Program-made: the position numbers and the translations under genes
Assembly: GCF_000970675.1 (NCBI RefSeq)
Contig: NZ_LAJA01000033.1
Coordinates: forward strand, 1-46,473
Source: Domibacillus tundrae
GTDB taxonomy: Bacteria; Bacillota; Bacilli; Bacillales; Domibacillaceae
DNA length: 46,473 nucleotides
Direction: 5' to 3'
Notes under the pieces: generated by a model
The model's input: the letters and a program-made list of their open reading frames with translations, nothing else
Database searches by the model: none
What the model was told of the DNA's origin: nothing
Shown here: piece after piece, positions 16,867 to 25,169 of the stretch
Layout of the letters: every line of letters begins with the position of its first letter
Numbering within the stretch: position 1 is the first letter of the stretch

Positions 16867-17655
16867 TTGAAACGGGTAATGGCGGGCATAGTTCTGGCAG
16901 TGCTGCTGGCAGGATGTGCGGATGAAGCGGATGAAGTGCAAGAAACAGCGGCGCCAGGTGTTCCGCAAAATGTGAATATTGTCTCGATTGGCGATTCGTT
17001 GACTGAAGGAGTCGGCGACAGTACAGACTCCGGCGGGTATGTACCCTATTTAGAATACCAACTGGAATCGCTCGATGAAATAAAGGAAGCATCGTTTGTG
17101 AATTACGGCAAGCGGGGCAATCGGACCAATCAGCTGATTAAACGACTGGAGCAAGCGGAAATTCAAGCGGATATAAAAAAAGCCGACATTGTCATTATTA
17201 CGATCGGCGGCAATGATGTCGTCAAAGTCGTGAAAGAAAACTGGTCTCATTTGACGGTCGATACATTTGAAAAAGAAGAAGACGGCTACGCGGAGCGGAT
17301 TCATACGGTTTTAGAAGAAATCCGCGCGATTAATGAAGATGCGGGAATCGTTCTCGTCGGCATTTACAATCCGTTCGGCCGCATTTTTGTCGACACGGAA
17401 GATGATGAAATGATTGTCCGGACGTGGAATGAACGGGCGGAGGAAGTGGCCGCATCATTCGAGCAGACGGTATTTGTAAGTGTGGAAACGATTTTCGGCG
17501 AAGGCAGTGACGGGCTGTTTTTTGAAGATCAGTTTCATCCGAACGATATCGGGTATGAACAAATGGCCGGCCGCATTTTTGATACGATCAACGGAGCTCC
17601 GCTTGAAGAGTTGACCAATCAAAAAATTGTTATTTCGAATGAGGGATCAAATTGA
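16867..17655 (+). CDS. ypmR: SGNH/GDSL-family hydrolase lipoprotein (YpmR-like)
   Basis: A 262-residue surface esterase or lipase. MAGIVLAVLLAGC is the signal peptide and lipobox. SGNH blocks appear in order: IGDSLTEG with Ser44 as nucleophile, FVNYGKRGNRT with the block II Gly, TIGGNDV with the block III Asn, and EDQFHPNDIG with the Asp-His pair. I chose the TTG at 16867 because AGAAGAGGTGA ends just before it; the GTG at 16858 lies inside that site. It overlaps ypmS by ATGA-like coupling, and the order ypmR-ypmS-msr matches B. subtilis. The substrate is unknown, likely an acylated cell-envelope compound. Confidence 0.9.
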   Translation: MKRVMAGIVLAVLLAGCADEADEVQETAAPGVPQNVNIVSIGDSLTEGVGDSTDSGGYVPYLEYQLESLDEIKEASFVNYGKRGNRTNQLIKRLEQAEIQADIKKADIVIITIGGNDVVKVVKENWSHLTVDTFEKEEDGYAERIHTVLEEIRAINEDAGIVLVGIYNPFGRIFVDTEDDEMIVRTWNERAEEVAASFEQTVFVSVETIFGEGSDGLFFEDQFHPNDIGYEQMAGRIFDTINGAPLEELTNQKIVISNEGSN

Positions 17656-18230
17656 CAAAATGGAAAGTGGCCTTTTTTTTATTATTACTCAGCATCATCG
17701 CCGTGATCGGGTTCGTGGCTATTTTGATTTTTCTCCCATCAAATGCAGAAAAGCCGGTCATAGCGGAAGTAGAAGGCGAAACGGCATTTCATGTAACATC
17801 GTCAAAAGCGGAACTGAACCAGCTCGTAAGCTATTATTTAGCAAAAGAAGCGGGTAATGCGCCGATTGACTACGACGTGTACATTGGGGATGACGTGGAA
17901 TTGTATGGGTCGTTTCCAGTACTTGGTGCGGACATTGATTATTACATGACGTTTGAGCCGGAAGCGCTGAAAGACGGCAATATCGTTCTTCGCCAAAATG
18001 GGCTGCGAGTCGGGCTGCTTGATATTCCGGCCTCGTATGTGTTAAAAACGGCAGACAGTGCTTATGCGTTTCCAGAGTGGGTGCATGTCGTACCAGACGA
18101 GGAACGGATTTATTTATCACTTGCAGAAATGCGGCTTGACAACGGCATGCGTGTTAAAGCAGAATCATTTAACTTAGCAAAAGATAACATTCAATTTGCA
18201 GTGCTTTTACCAGAAGGGGCTGCTGAATAG
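17652..18230 (+). CDS. ypmS: YpmS-family membrane-anchored protein (DUF2140)
   Basis: A 192-residue protein with one N-terminal membrane anchor (WKVAFFLLLLSIIAVIGFVA) and an extracytoplasmic beta-rich domain typical of YpmS (LVSYYLAKEAG; VELYGSFPVLGADIDYYMTF; LPEWVHV-like FPEWVHVVPDEERIYL). It starts with TTG overlapping the ypmR stop and preceded by GAGGGATC. It is co-transcribed between ypmR and msrA. Its molecular role is not known. Confidence 0.88.
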   Translation: MTKWKVAFFLLLLSIIAVIGFVAILIFLPSNAEKPVIAEVEGETAFHVTSSKAELNQLVSYYLAKEAGNAPIDYDVYIGDDVELYGSFPVLGADIDYYMTFEPEALKDGNIVLRQNGLRVGLLDIPASYVLKTADSAYAFPEWVHVVPDEERIYLSLAEMRLDNGMRVKAESFNLAKDNIQFAVLLPEGAAE

Positions 18231-18242
18231 GAGGCAACAAAG

Positions 18243-18767
18243 ATGGAAAAAGCAATCTTTGCGGGAGGCTGTTTTTGGTGTATGGTCAAACCGTTTCATG
18301 AGCAGCCGGGTATTGAGTCCGTTATAAGCGGCTATACAGGCGGCCGTACGGAAAATCCGACATACGAAGAAGTGTGCAGCGGGGCAACCGGCCACATTGA
18401 AGCCGTTGAAATTACATTTGACCCGGACGTCTTTTCATATGAAAAGCTGCTTGGCGTGTTTTGGATGCAAATCGATCCGACGGATGCAACTGGCCAATTT
18501 TACGACCGTGGCCGCTCGTACATGCCGGCGATTTTTTACACAACGGACGAGCAAAAGAAGCTGGCTGAAAAGTCCAAACAACAACTTGATGCAAGCGGAC
18601 GGTTCAAAAAGCCGATCGCGGTGCAGGTGCTGCCGGCCGAAATCTTTTATCCGGCGGAAGCGTACCATCAAGATTATTACAAGAAAAATCCGGCGCACTA
18701 TAACGCGTATCAAACAGGTTCTGGACGCGCCGCTTTTATTCAATCACACTGGAGGGATATTAAATGA
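18243..18767 (+). CDS. msrA: Peptide methionine-(S)-S-oxide reductase
   Basis: A 174-residue cytosolic repair enzyme that reduces the S form of methionine sulfoxide in proteins. FAGGCFWC holds the catalytic Cys10; [19 protein letters not shown] and [18 protein letters not shown] are the substrate pocket, and [13 protein letters not shown] is the conserved C-terminal region. A GGAGG site precedes the ATG. The gene overlaps msrB by four bases, so the S- and R-specific enzymes are made together. Confidence 0.96.
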   Translation: MEKAIFAGGCFWCMVKPFHEQPGIESVISGYTGGRTENPTYEEVCSGATGHIEAVEITFDPDVFSYEKLLGVFWMQIDPTDATGQFYDRGRSYMPAIFYTTDEQKKLAEKSKQQLDASGRFKKPIAVQVLPAEIFYPAEAYHQDYYKKNPAHYNAYQTGSGRAAFIQSHWRDIK

Positions 18768-19189
18768 ATAAAGAAAACTTAAAAGAAACGCTTTCCCCGA
18801 TGCAATTTAATGTAACTCAGCAAAACGGTACCGAGCCGCCGTTTCACAATGAATATTGGAACGAAACAGCGGACGGCATTTACGTAGATTTAGTTTCTGG
18901 CAAACCGCTTTTTTCATCGAAAGACAAATACGATGCAGGCTGCGGCTGGCCGAGCTTTACAAAGCCGATTGAGACAGCAGAAGTGCTGGAAAAACGGGAC
19001 ATATCTCACGGCATGATCCGCACCGAAGTCCGCAGCAAAACAGCGGATTCGCATCTTGGCCACGTTTTCCCGGACGGACCGGTAGATGCCGGCGGTCTGC
19101 GCTACTGCATGAACTCTGCCGCGCTCCGCTTTATACGGAAAGAGGACCTGGATGCGGAAGGATACGGCGAATACAAAGACCTTTGCTAA
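18764..19189 (+). CDS. msrB: Peptide methionine-(R)-S-oxide reductase
   Basis: A 141-residue enzyme reducing the R form of methionine sulfoxide. Key parts are [39 protein letters not shown] and [11 protein letters not shown] with the catalytic Cys. The two zinc-binding CxxC motifs of other MsrB proteins are absent, as in the Bacillus type. Its last codons (KDLC, stop) overlap the start of its own terminator sequence, which has been split by a GC-rich insertion. A complete terminator copy lies on the far side of the insertion at 19710. Confidence 0.96.
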   Translation: MNKENLKETLSPMQFNVTQQNGTEPPFHNEYWNETADGIYVDLVSGKPLFSSKDKYDAGCGWPSFTKPIETAEVLEKRDISHGMIRTEVRSKTADSHLGHVFPDGPVDAGGLRYCMNSAALRFIRKEDLDAEGYGEYKDLC

Positions 19190-19196
19190 AGGGTCT
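19177..19196. repeat. Direct repeat left of the GC-rich insertion (copy at 19710-19729)
   Basis: AGACCTTTGCTAAAGGGTCT occurs here and again at 19710-19729, on either side of the 513-bp element. It covers the msrB stop codon and the original terminator stem, so it looks like a 20-bp target-site duplication. Confidence 0.75.
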
Positions 19197-19709
19197 CAGA
19201 CTGTAGACTAATAAAACTTTTAACAGAATCTCCTTTTGTTTCTTCACATGAGAGCTGTTTTGACGGGAGCCGATAAGGCGGCAGGCGCGCGGCTTCGCTT
19301 TCCATGGGGGCAGGCGCTGAGCTCGTCTCCGCCGCTTTGCGGCAGATCCGATCTCAGCGGTCCTGCCAGTCCCATAGGAGTCTTCGCCGCCCGCCGCCTG
19401 TGCGTTTAAACGAAACAGCCATGTCTGGCAGATCCATCTTTTTCAACAGCGACAATGAGCAAGAGGATGCAGTCATGTCCCTGGCGTTTGTTCCATACAT
19501 ACAGCCTATCAGGACTTGCTTCCTCTCGCTGCTTTTCTAAAACATTTGGTGAAGCCGCACGGACGAAGACTCCCGCGGAAAGCGAAGTCCGGGCAGTTTC
19601 ATCTATCGGCTCCAGGTAAAAAAGAGCCTGCTTCTCTGAAAGATACCTGCCTTTTTCGGCAATAGAAATTTTTGTTAAAAAAACGAACGTTGACTTTGTC
19701 GACAGTCTC
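19197..19709. mobile_element. GC-rich non-autonomous repeat element, 513 bp
   Basis: A GC-rich stretch without a credible gene, bounded by the 20-bp direct repeats. Its ends are imperfect inverted repeats: AGACTGTAGAC at the left and, read inward from the right, AGACTGTCGAC. Inside are the motifs GGCGGCAGGCGCG, CCCATAGGAGTCT and GACTCCCGCGGAAAGCGAAG, which recur in part in the element at 42265-42788. It resembles the abundant GC-rich intergenic repeats of Bacillaceae genomes, and here behaves like a MITE. Confidence 0.65.
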
Positions 19710-19736
19710 AGACCTTTGCTAAAGGGTCTTTTTTTG
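19710..19736 (+). terminator. msrB terminator regenerated by the duplication
   Basis: AGACC...GGTCT with inner TTT/AAA pairing, followed by seven Ts. Only this copy keeps the T-run; the one at msrB lost it to the insertion. Confidence 0.6.
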
Positions 19737-19746
19737 GAGGGAACCA

Positions 19747-19974
19747 ATGCACAAATCGTTTTATCACTATTTAATGAAATATAGAGAAGAGCCGCCGCGT
19801 GACGAGCTGGCGTCGTTTGCGAATGCAGCGTTCGGCGACCACTCCTTTCCAAAAACAGCGGATTCATATGACGTGCTGAGCCGCTACTTGGAAATGGATG
19901 TTGATTATTTGCCAACGATGAGTGTGTTTGATACGGCGTGGGACAAATATGAGCAGGATGAATTAACTCGCTGA
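19747..19974 (+). CDS. yozE: YozE-family protein
   Basis: A 75-residue cytosolic protein of the YozE/UPF0346 family: MHKSFYHYLMKYREE, then ANAAFGDHSFPKTADSYDVL, ending VFDTAWDKYE. Length matches the family. The ATG follows TTGGAGGGAA. Its stop codon is part of the sigma-W-type promoter of spo0M. It was probably part of the msr operon before the 513-bp element split them. Function unknown. Confidence 0.92.
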   Translation: MHKSFYHYLMKYREEPPRDELASFANAAFGDHSFPKTADSYDVLSRYLEMDVDYLPTMSVFDTAWDKYEQDELTR

Positions 19975-19997
19975 AACTTTTTTGTTTTTTGTTCGTA
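19972..19997 (+). promoter_or_regulatory. Sigma-W-type promoter of spo0M
   Basis: TGAAAC (19972-19977), a 16-base spacer and CGTA (19994-19997) match the B. subtilis sigma-W consensus exactly, including the homopolymeric Ts in the spacer. spo0M is a known sigma-W target in B. subtilis, so the position supports the call. Confidence 0.8.
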
Positions 19998-20031
19998 AAT
20001 AGGACTATTACGGTGAATGGAGTGAGGCAGG

Positions 20032-20793
20032 ATGGCGTTATTTAATAAGGCATTGGCAAGCATAGGAATCGGAAATGCAAAAGTGGACACGAAGCTCGAA
20101 AAAGCGAAATACACAGCAGGTGACGTGCTGCGAGGCATTGTCGAAGTCAAAGGCGGCAATATAGCGCAGGATGTCGATTCTATTTATGTCGCGGTCATGA
20201 CAACGTATGAGCGGGAAACGGATGACCGGAAAGTGACCGATGAAGCGGTCATCGTGAAAGAAAAATTGAATGAGCCGTTTACGATCAATGCGGGGGAAAC
20301 ACGCGAATTTCCGCTTGAGATGACACTGCCGCATGAAACGCCTGTGACGCAAGGAAAGACACGCGTCTGGATCGCGACCGGGCTTGATATTAAACAAGCG
20401 GTGGATCCGTCTGACAAAGACTATATTGAGGTGCATCCAACCGTCATCGCGGAAGAAGTACTGGACGGCGTGCGTGCGCTTGGATTTCGGCTCCGTGAAG
20501 TGGAATGCCAGCACGCCCGCATGACCAATTATCCATTTATACAAGAGTTTGAATTTGTTCCGGTAACAGGCGCTTATGCAGGCAAGTTGGATGAGCTGGA
20601 AGTCTCCTTTTTGCAGCAGTCAAAAGACGAAGTGAACGTGCTTTTGCAAGTAGACAAGCGGGCGCGGGGACTTGGCGGCTTTTTGTCGGAAGCGATGGGC
20701 ACCGATGAAAGGAATGTCCGTCTGCGTGTCAAGAGGCAGGAGCTCTCGCAAGTGCGTTCAAAGCTTGACGAGACAATCAGCCGTTTTGCATGA
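20032..20793 (+). CDS. spo0M: Sporulation-control protein Spo0M (arrestin-like)
   Basis: A 253-residue cytosolic protein with two arrestin-fold beta-sandwiches. MALFNKALASIGIGNAKVDT, GDVLRGIVEVKGG and FPLEMTLPHETPVTQG are typical of Spo0M, and the C-terminal RARGLGGFLSEAMGTDERN stretch is the family's Gly-rich end. In B. subtilis it affects sporulation and septum formation. The ATG follows GGAGTGAGGCAGG. Sequence shows a sigma-W-type promoter 35 bases upstream of the gene; no sigma-H box was searched reliably by eye. Confidence 0.93.
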   Translation: MALFNKALASIGIGNAKVDTKLEKAKYTAGDVLRGIVEVKGGNIAQDVDSIYVAVMTTYERETDDRKVTDEAVIVKEKLNEPFTINAGETREFPLEMTLPHETPVTQGKTRVWIATGLDIKQAVDPSDKDYIEVHPTVIAEEVLDGVRALGFRLREVECQHARMTNYPFIQEFEFVPVTGAYAGKLDELEVSFLQQSKDEVNVLLQVDKRARGLGGFLSEAMGTDERNVRLRVKRQELSQVRSKLDETISRFA

Positions 20794-20845
20794 TAAGATA
20801 ATGATGCTGAACAACTCGGATGAAAAGCGTAGTATGCTGGAGCAG

Positions 20846-20938
20846 TGTCCGAGTGACCAACATCCTGTTATAAGGGGCTCGGACTAAGAACGCCACGTCC
20901 TGTGGCAACGTCCGAGTGATCAACATTCTGTTGGCCCT
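20846..20938. repeat. Two degenerate direct repeats between spo0M and deoD
   Basis: GTCCGAGTGACCAACATCCT and GTCCGAGTGATCAACATTCT are about 63 bases apart, separated by CTCGGACTAAGAACGCCACG and CTGTGGCAAC. The segment can fold into GTCCGAG/CTCGGAC hairpins. It looks like a fragment of a dispersed intergenic repeat. Confidence 0.5.
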
Positions 20939-20967
20939 AATCATATGTTTTTATGGAGGAATTTTGA

Positions 20968-21672
20968 ATGAGTGTACACATTGGTGCAAAAAAAGGTGAC
21001 ATTGCAGAAACGGTTTTGCTTCCAGGCGACCCGCTTCGGGCAAAATACATTGCAGAAACCTTTTTAGAAAATCCGGTCTGCTATAACGAAGTTCGAGGCA
21101 TGCTTGGCTATACCGGTACATATAAAGGAAAAAAAGTATCGGTTCAAGGTACTGGCATGGGCGTACCATCCATTTCGATTTACGTGAATGAACTGATGCA
21201 AAGCTATGGGGTGCAAAAATTGATTCGGGTTGGTACGTGTGGTGCGATTCAAAAAGATGTCAAGGTGCGTGATGTCATTTTAGCGATGACATCATCAACC
21301 GATTCAAGCATGAACCGCGTGACATTCCCAGGCGTCGATTATGCGCCGACTGCCAACTGGGAATTGTTAAAAGCGGCGTTTGATGCTGGAACAGAAAAAG
21401 GATTGCAGCTGAAAGTCGGCAACGTATTTACAGCGGATCAGTTTTACAATGACAATGCAGACCATGCAAAATGGGCACAATATGGCATTTTGGCGATCGA
21501 AATGGAAACGACGGCCCTTTACACACTCGCTGCAAAACATGGCCGCCGTGCACTGTCAGTCCTGACGGTGAGCGACCATATTATTACGGGTGAAGAAACA
21601 ACATCGGAAGAACGCCAGACAACGTTTAATGAAATGATCGAAGTAGCGCTTGAAGCGGCGGTTCAGTCGTAA
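20968..21672 (+). CDS. deoD: Purine-nucleoside phosphorylase (DeoD type)
   Basis: A 234-residue enzyme that phosphorolyses purine (deoxy)nucleosides for salvage. Features are [33 protein letters not shown], the phosphate-binding [22 protein letters not shown] (ribose binding) and LTVSDHI with the catalytic Asp. Length is that of the hexameric bacterial type. ATG follows TGGAGGAAT. The next gene begins in its stop codon (TAATG), so they are translationally coupled, as with deoD and yodJ in B. subtilis. Confidence 0.97.
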   Translation: MSVHIGAKKGDIAETVLLPGDPLRAKYIAETFLENPVCYNEVRGMLGYTGTYKGKKVSVQGTGMGVPSISIYVNELMQSYGVQKLIRVGTCGAIQKDVKVRDVILAMTSSTDSSMNRVTFPGVDYAPTANWELLKAAFDAGTEKGLQLKVGNVFTADQFYNDNADHAKWAQYGILAIEMETTALYTLAAKHGRRALSVLTVSDHIITGEETTSEERQTTFNEMIEVALEAAVQS

Positions 21673-22451
21673 TGAAAAAAAATGTTTTAACGCTGGCAGC
21701 CGTAGTGCTGTTAGCCGGATGTACGTCCGCTGAAGAAGAAACCGCAACAGAAACGGAACAAACCGCGCCGGCGGAAAAACCGGCAGCAGAAAAAGAAACC
21801 GGTCCTGTCATTGACGCATCGTATTTCAATGAATTGAAAGAGGTGGACGGTTTGCAAGTTATTCAAAATCCGGAAAACCCGCTGGTGCTTGTGAACAAAG
21901 AATTTGCGCTGCCATCAGCTTACACGCCGCCTGACCTTGTCCGTCCGAACGTTCAATATTCATTCGGCGATCAGGATATTGAAAAGAGCTATATGAGGCG
22001 TGAAGCCGCAGCAGCGCTTGAAACGCTGTTTAAAGGTGCTAAAGAAGATGGCCAGTATTTATTTGCAGTATCCGGCTACCGTTCGTACGACCGCCAGGAA
22101 GAAATTTTAGCGGCGGGTGCTGCCGCTAGCAGTGAAGAAGAAGCGTTAAAGTCCATTGCACCGCCAGGCATGAGTGAGCATCAGTCCGGTCTTGCGATGG
22201 ACATCTCATCGGAAAGCAACGGCTTTGAATTAAATCAGTCTTTTGAAACGACTGCAGAAGGCCAGTGGCTGAAAGATCACGCCCACGAATACGGCTTTAT
22301 TTTGCGCTATCCAAAAGGCAAAGAAGACATTACCCAGTACATTTATGAACCGTGGCATTTCCGCTATGTTGGGGGCGATGCGGCGGTCATGATTTATGAA
22401 AACGACTGGACATTAGAAGACTATTTTGAGCAAGTAAAACCGGCGGAGTAA
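21672..22451 (+). CDS. LdcB/VanY-type D-Ala-D-Ala carboxypeptidase lipoprotein (YodJ-like)
   Basis: A 259-residue lipoprotein; LTLAAVVLLAGC gives the lipobox. A Glu/Ala/Pro-rich linker (about 20-50) precedes the peptidase M15B domain with YRSYDRQEEIL, the zinc site MSEHQSGLAMDI (His and Asp) and EPWHFRYVG (third ligand His). It trims stem peptides of cell-wall peptidoglycan. It starts at an ATG overlapping the deoD stop and ends inside its own terminator hairpin. Its place between deoD and ctpA equals that of B. subtilis yodJ. Confidence 0.92.
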   Translation: MKKNVLTLAAVVLLAGCTSAEEETATETEQTAPAEKPAAEKETGPVIDASYFNELKEVDGLQVIQNPENPLVLVNKEFALPSAYTPPDLVRPNVQYSFGDQDIEKSYMRREAAAALETLFKGAKEDGQYLFAVSGYRSYDRQEEILAAGAAASSEEEALKSIAPPGMSEHQSGLAMDISSESNGFELNQSFETTAEGQWLKDHAHEYGFILRYPKGKEDITQYIYEPWHFRYVGGDAAVMIYENDWTLEDYFEQVKPAE

Positions 22452-22467
22452 TCTGCCGGTTTTTTTT
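22437..22467 (+). terminator. Terminator overlapping the end of the carboxypeptidase gene
   Basis: AAACCGGC (22437-22444) pairs with GCCGGTTT (22455-22462), followed by Ts; the stop codon lies in the loop. Confidence 0.82.
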
Positions 22468-22552
22468 CGACAAGGTTTTTGTTTTCAAAAATCCCTGAAA
22501 ACTGCTAAAATGAAAAGATCAGTGTACATAGATGGAGAAAGCGGGGAACAGA

Positions 22553-23995
22553 ATGGAAGAAGAAAAGCCGGAACAGGGCCATTATATCAAAATAAAACGG
22601 TTTCCGTTTATTATGTTGATTTTTGCGCTCGTGTTTATTACGGCGGCGGTGACAACGATTACGCTCGCTTTCGGTGACGAGAAAGCAGTCGAAGTCGGAG
22701 CACCGGCCCGGTCAGAATTCAGTAAATTTTATGAAGCATATGACAAAATAAAAAGCACGTATTATGAAGAAGTGGATCAGGAAACGCTCGTCAACGGTGC
22801 CATTAACGGCATGATCGATTCACTCGAAGATCCGTATTCTGATTATATGAATGAAGAAGAAGCATCCCAGTTCCATGAAGACGTATCAAGCTCATTCCAG
22901 GGCATCGGTGCGGAAATTCAAGAGCAGGACGGATTTATTATGATCGTCTCGCCGATTAAAGGATCACCGGCGGAAGAAGCGGGTTTAAAACCAAATGACA
23001 TGATTTTGTCTGTCGATGGAAAAAGCATTCAAGGCATGAGCGCTTCAGAAGCGGTGCTTTTAATCCGCGGTGAAAAAGGAACAAAAGTGGCACTGGAAGT
23101 ACGAAAAGCGGGAACGGAAAAATCACAAAACATCACAATTGTCCGCGATGAGATTCCGATTGAAACGGTGTATGCTGAAATGGGGAAAGGCAACATTGCC
23201 CACATTCAAATTACAAGCTTTTCCGAGCATACGGCAGAGGAGCTGAAAACGGCTCTTGCTGATATGGAAAAAGAAGGCATGAAAGGCATCGTCCTTGATC
23301 TTCGTCAAAATCCGGGCGGACTGCTTGACCAAGCGATTGAAATGGCCAACTTGTTCGTTCCGGAAGGCAAAAACATTCTGCAAGTGGAGTCCGGCGGTGA
23401 AACACAGGAATACAAAGCAGAAGGCGGCGATAAAATTGAGCTGCCAACCGCTGTTTTAATTGATAGCGGCAGTGCGAGTGCGTCAGAAATTTTGGCGGCG
23501 GCGTTAAAAGAATCAGCGGGCATTCCATTGATTGGGGAAAAATCATTCGGTAAAGGAACTGTCCAATCAGCGGAAGATTTCAGCGATGAATCCAACCTGA
23601 AGCTGACAACGGCGAAATGGCTGACGCCAAACGGCACGTGGATCCATAAAAAAGGCATTACGCCGGATACCGCCGTAGCACTTCCAGCTTACGCAACCTT
23701 AACGTACATTAATCCAGAATCCGAACTCAAACTTGAGACGCTATCGGATGAAGTGAAAACAGCTGAACAAATGCTAAAAGCTCTCAGCTACGATCCAGGC
23801 AAAGTAGACGGCTACTTTGACGAATCGACCGAAAGCGCCGTTGAAGAATTCCAGGAAGCGGCTGATATCGAACCAACCGGTGTTTTAACTGGTGCATCGA
23901 CCACAAAGCTGATGGAAAACCTTCGTCTGAAACTCGAAGAAAATGACACACAGCTGAAACAGGCGCTTGAATCCGTGCAATCGAAAATAAAGTAA
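22553..23995 (+). CDS. ctpA: C-terminal processing protease CtpA (S41A family)
   Basis: A 480-residue membrane-anchored serine protease. A cytoplasmic leader and one transmembrane segment (FPFIMLIFALVFITAAVTTI) come first, then the PDZ domain (FQGIGAEIQEQDGFIMIVSP; PAEEAGLKPNDMILSVDG), the protease domain with VLDLRQNPGG, the catalytic Ser in DSGSASASE and the catalytic Lys in EKSFGKGTVQ, and a C-terminal peptidoglycan-binding domain (LKALSYDPGKVDGYFDEST). I chose ATG 22553, which follows GCGGGGAA; an ATG 21 bases earlier has no site. Gene order matches B. subtilis yodJ-ctpA. Confidence 0.94.
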   Translation: MEEEKPEQGHYIKIKRFPFIMLIFALVFITAAVTTITLAFGDEKAVEVGAPARSEFSKFYEAYDKIKSTYYEEVDQETLVNGAINGMIDSLEDPYSDYMNEEEASQFHEDVSSSFQGIGAEIQEQDGFIMIVSPIKGSPAEEAGLKPNDMILSVDGKSIQGMSASEAVLLIRGEKGTKVALEVRKAGTEKSQNITIVRDEIPIETVYAEMGKGNIAHIQITSFSEHTAEELKTALADMEKEGMKGIVLDLRQNPGGLLDQAIEMANLFVPEGKNILQVESGGETQEYKAEGGDKIELPTAVLIDSGSASASEILAAALKESAGIPLIGEKSFGKGTVQSAEDFSDESNLKLTTAKWLTPNGTWIHKKGITPDTAVALPAYATLTYINPESELKLETLSDEVKTAEQMLKALSYDPGKVDGYFDESTESAVEEFQEAADIEPTGVLTGASTTKLMENLRLKLEENDTQLKQALESVQSKIK

Positions 23996-23999
23996 ACGG

Positions 24000-24033
24000 A
24001 AACCCCTCCGATTTTTTTGGAGGGGTTTTTGAA
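24000..24033 (+). terminator. Terminator of ctpA
   Basis: AAACCCCTCC (24000-24009) pairs perfectly with GGAGGGGTTT (24019-24028), then Ts. Confidence 0.9.
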
Positions 24034-24250
24034 TGGACACAAACTTGGCTAAATGGACACAACGGTGTAGGAATGGACATGAATTGGAAGAGTGAACACG
24101 GTTATTCCTCGATCTTCCATAATGGAGAGAAGGACATCTTCTCTACTTTCCGAAATTATATTTTCAGGATGGCATTGGAACTTTTGTTTGCCGCTGGTCA
24201 AATCGTGAAATTCAGCATAAAATAAAATCTGGGAGTGAAGGAGGAGGTTT

Positions 24251-24493
24251 TTGGCTGACTGGCGGGTACTATACGAAACGCTTTGGAAAGGGCGAACGTT
24301 TACCGATGTAGATGAAGCGATGGAGAACGAGCTTGAAGATAAACTAAATCACCCGAGATTGAGAAAAAAACCGGAAGTGAAGTTTTTTGAAGCGGTGCGC
24401 CGTGTGCGTGATTCGTCTTTGTCAGATTCGGACAAAATGACGCTTATTTCGGCCTATGTCAACTGTTTCGAAAAACGAAAGCAAAAAGATTGA
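24251..24493 (+). CDS. Small hypothetical protein
   Basis: An 80-residue, charged, helical protein (ADWRVLYETLWKGRTFTDVD ... DKMTLISAYVNCFEKRK). It starts with TTG 5 bases after GAGGAGG. I do not recognise a family. Composition equals that of the backbone genes, and it is followed 57 bases later by the rhodanese-like gene. It is probably a genuine Bacillaceae gene of unknown role. Confidence 0.62.
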   Translation: MADWRVLYETLWKGRTFTDVDEAMENELEDKLNHPRLRKKPEVKFFEAVRRVRDSSLSDSDKMTLISAYVNCFEKRKQKD

Positions 24494-24550
24494 TTTTGTA
24501 CCCCTGTGTGTATAAAATAATCGCAGTGAGTGAATAAGGGGGAAAAATAG

Positions 24551-24886
24551 ATGGCAGGGTTCATCATCGCGTCGGCAGTATTAGCGGCGATGTTGCTAAT
24601 TGGATATAAACGGTATTGGCCGGTCAATGTTAAGCGCATTTTGCCGGATGAAGCGGCTGGGCATCCAGTTATTGATGTACGGGACTGGCAGGAAGCCAAT
24701 CGTCTGCCTCTTGCGGGCGCGGAGCATATTCCGTGCGGCTATATTCCACGCAATGCGGGTAAATTCGGCGGCCAGGAAGTGTACATTGCGGCTGCATCAG
24801 CGGTTGAACGGAACTTTTCCGTTCGGTTGTTGAAAAAATATAACATTCATGTAAAAGGGTTTATTTGCATGAATGAATCAGTGTAA
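24551..24886 (+). CDS. Membrane-anchored rhodanese-like protein lacking the active-site Cys
   Basis: A 111-residue protein with an N-terminal membrane helix (FIIASAVLAAMLLIGYKRYW) and a rhodanese-like domain (HPVIDVRDWQEANRLPLAGA, EHIPCGYIPRN, EVYIAAASAVERNFSVRLLKK). In active rhodaneses the loop after the fourth strand reads C-x-x-G-x-R; here it is AAASAVERN, so the persulfide Cys is missing. It probably binds rather than transfers sulfur. The ATG follows AAGGGGGAAAA. It ends in a strong terminator. Confidence 0.78.
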   Translation: MAGFIIASAVLAAMLLIGYKRYWPVNVKRILPDEAAGHPVIDVRDWQEANRLPLAGAEHIPCGYIPRNAGKFGGQEVYIAAASAVERNFSVRLLKKYNIHVKGFICMNESV

Positions 24887-24912
24887 GCCGGTGCCAAAGC
24901 ACCGGCTTTTTA
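24885..24912 (+). terminator. Terminator of the rhodanese-like gene
   Basis: AAGCCGGTGC (24885-24894) pairs perfectly with GCACCGGCTT (24899-24908) over CAAA, then Ts. It overlaps the stop codon. Confidence 0.9.
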
Positions 24913-24970
24913 AATTTGTCAGTAGAACAACCCGTCGTTTAGGATAGAAGGGAAGAATAGGGGGCGCTCA

Positions 24971-25105
24971 ACGGCAAAGACGGCACTTGTAACAGGCGGA
25001 TCAAAAGAAATAGGGCGGGATATTTGGCAGCAGCAGGTCACTCTATTATGATTAATTACCGTTCTGGGGCGCAGCAGGCTGAATCATTTTCGGAATTGAA
25101 AATCA
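24971..25105 (+). pseudogene. Short-chain dehydrogenase 5' remnant
   Basis: TAKTALVTGGSKEIGRDI, then after a frameshift LAAAGHSIMINYRSGAQQAE, is the N-terminal nucleotide-binding region of an SDR (TGxxxGIG motif, partly changed). About 45 codons survive; the catalytic part is gone. Confidence 0.75.
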
Positions 25106-25169
25106 ACCATTACTTTTTTAGCTGCACGGCATAAAATGAATCCATTCCTGACGAAAGAAGAAATATTTG

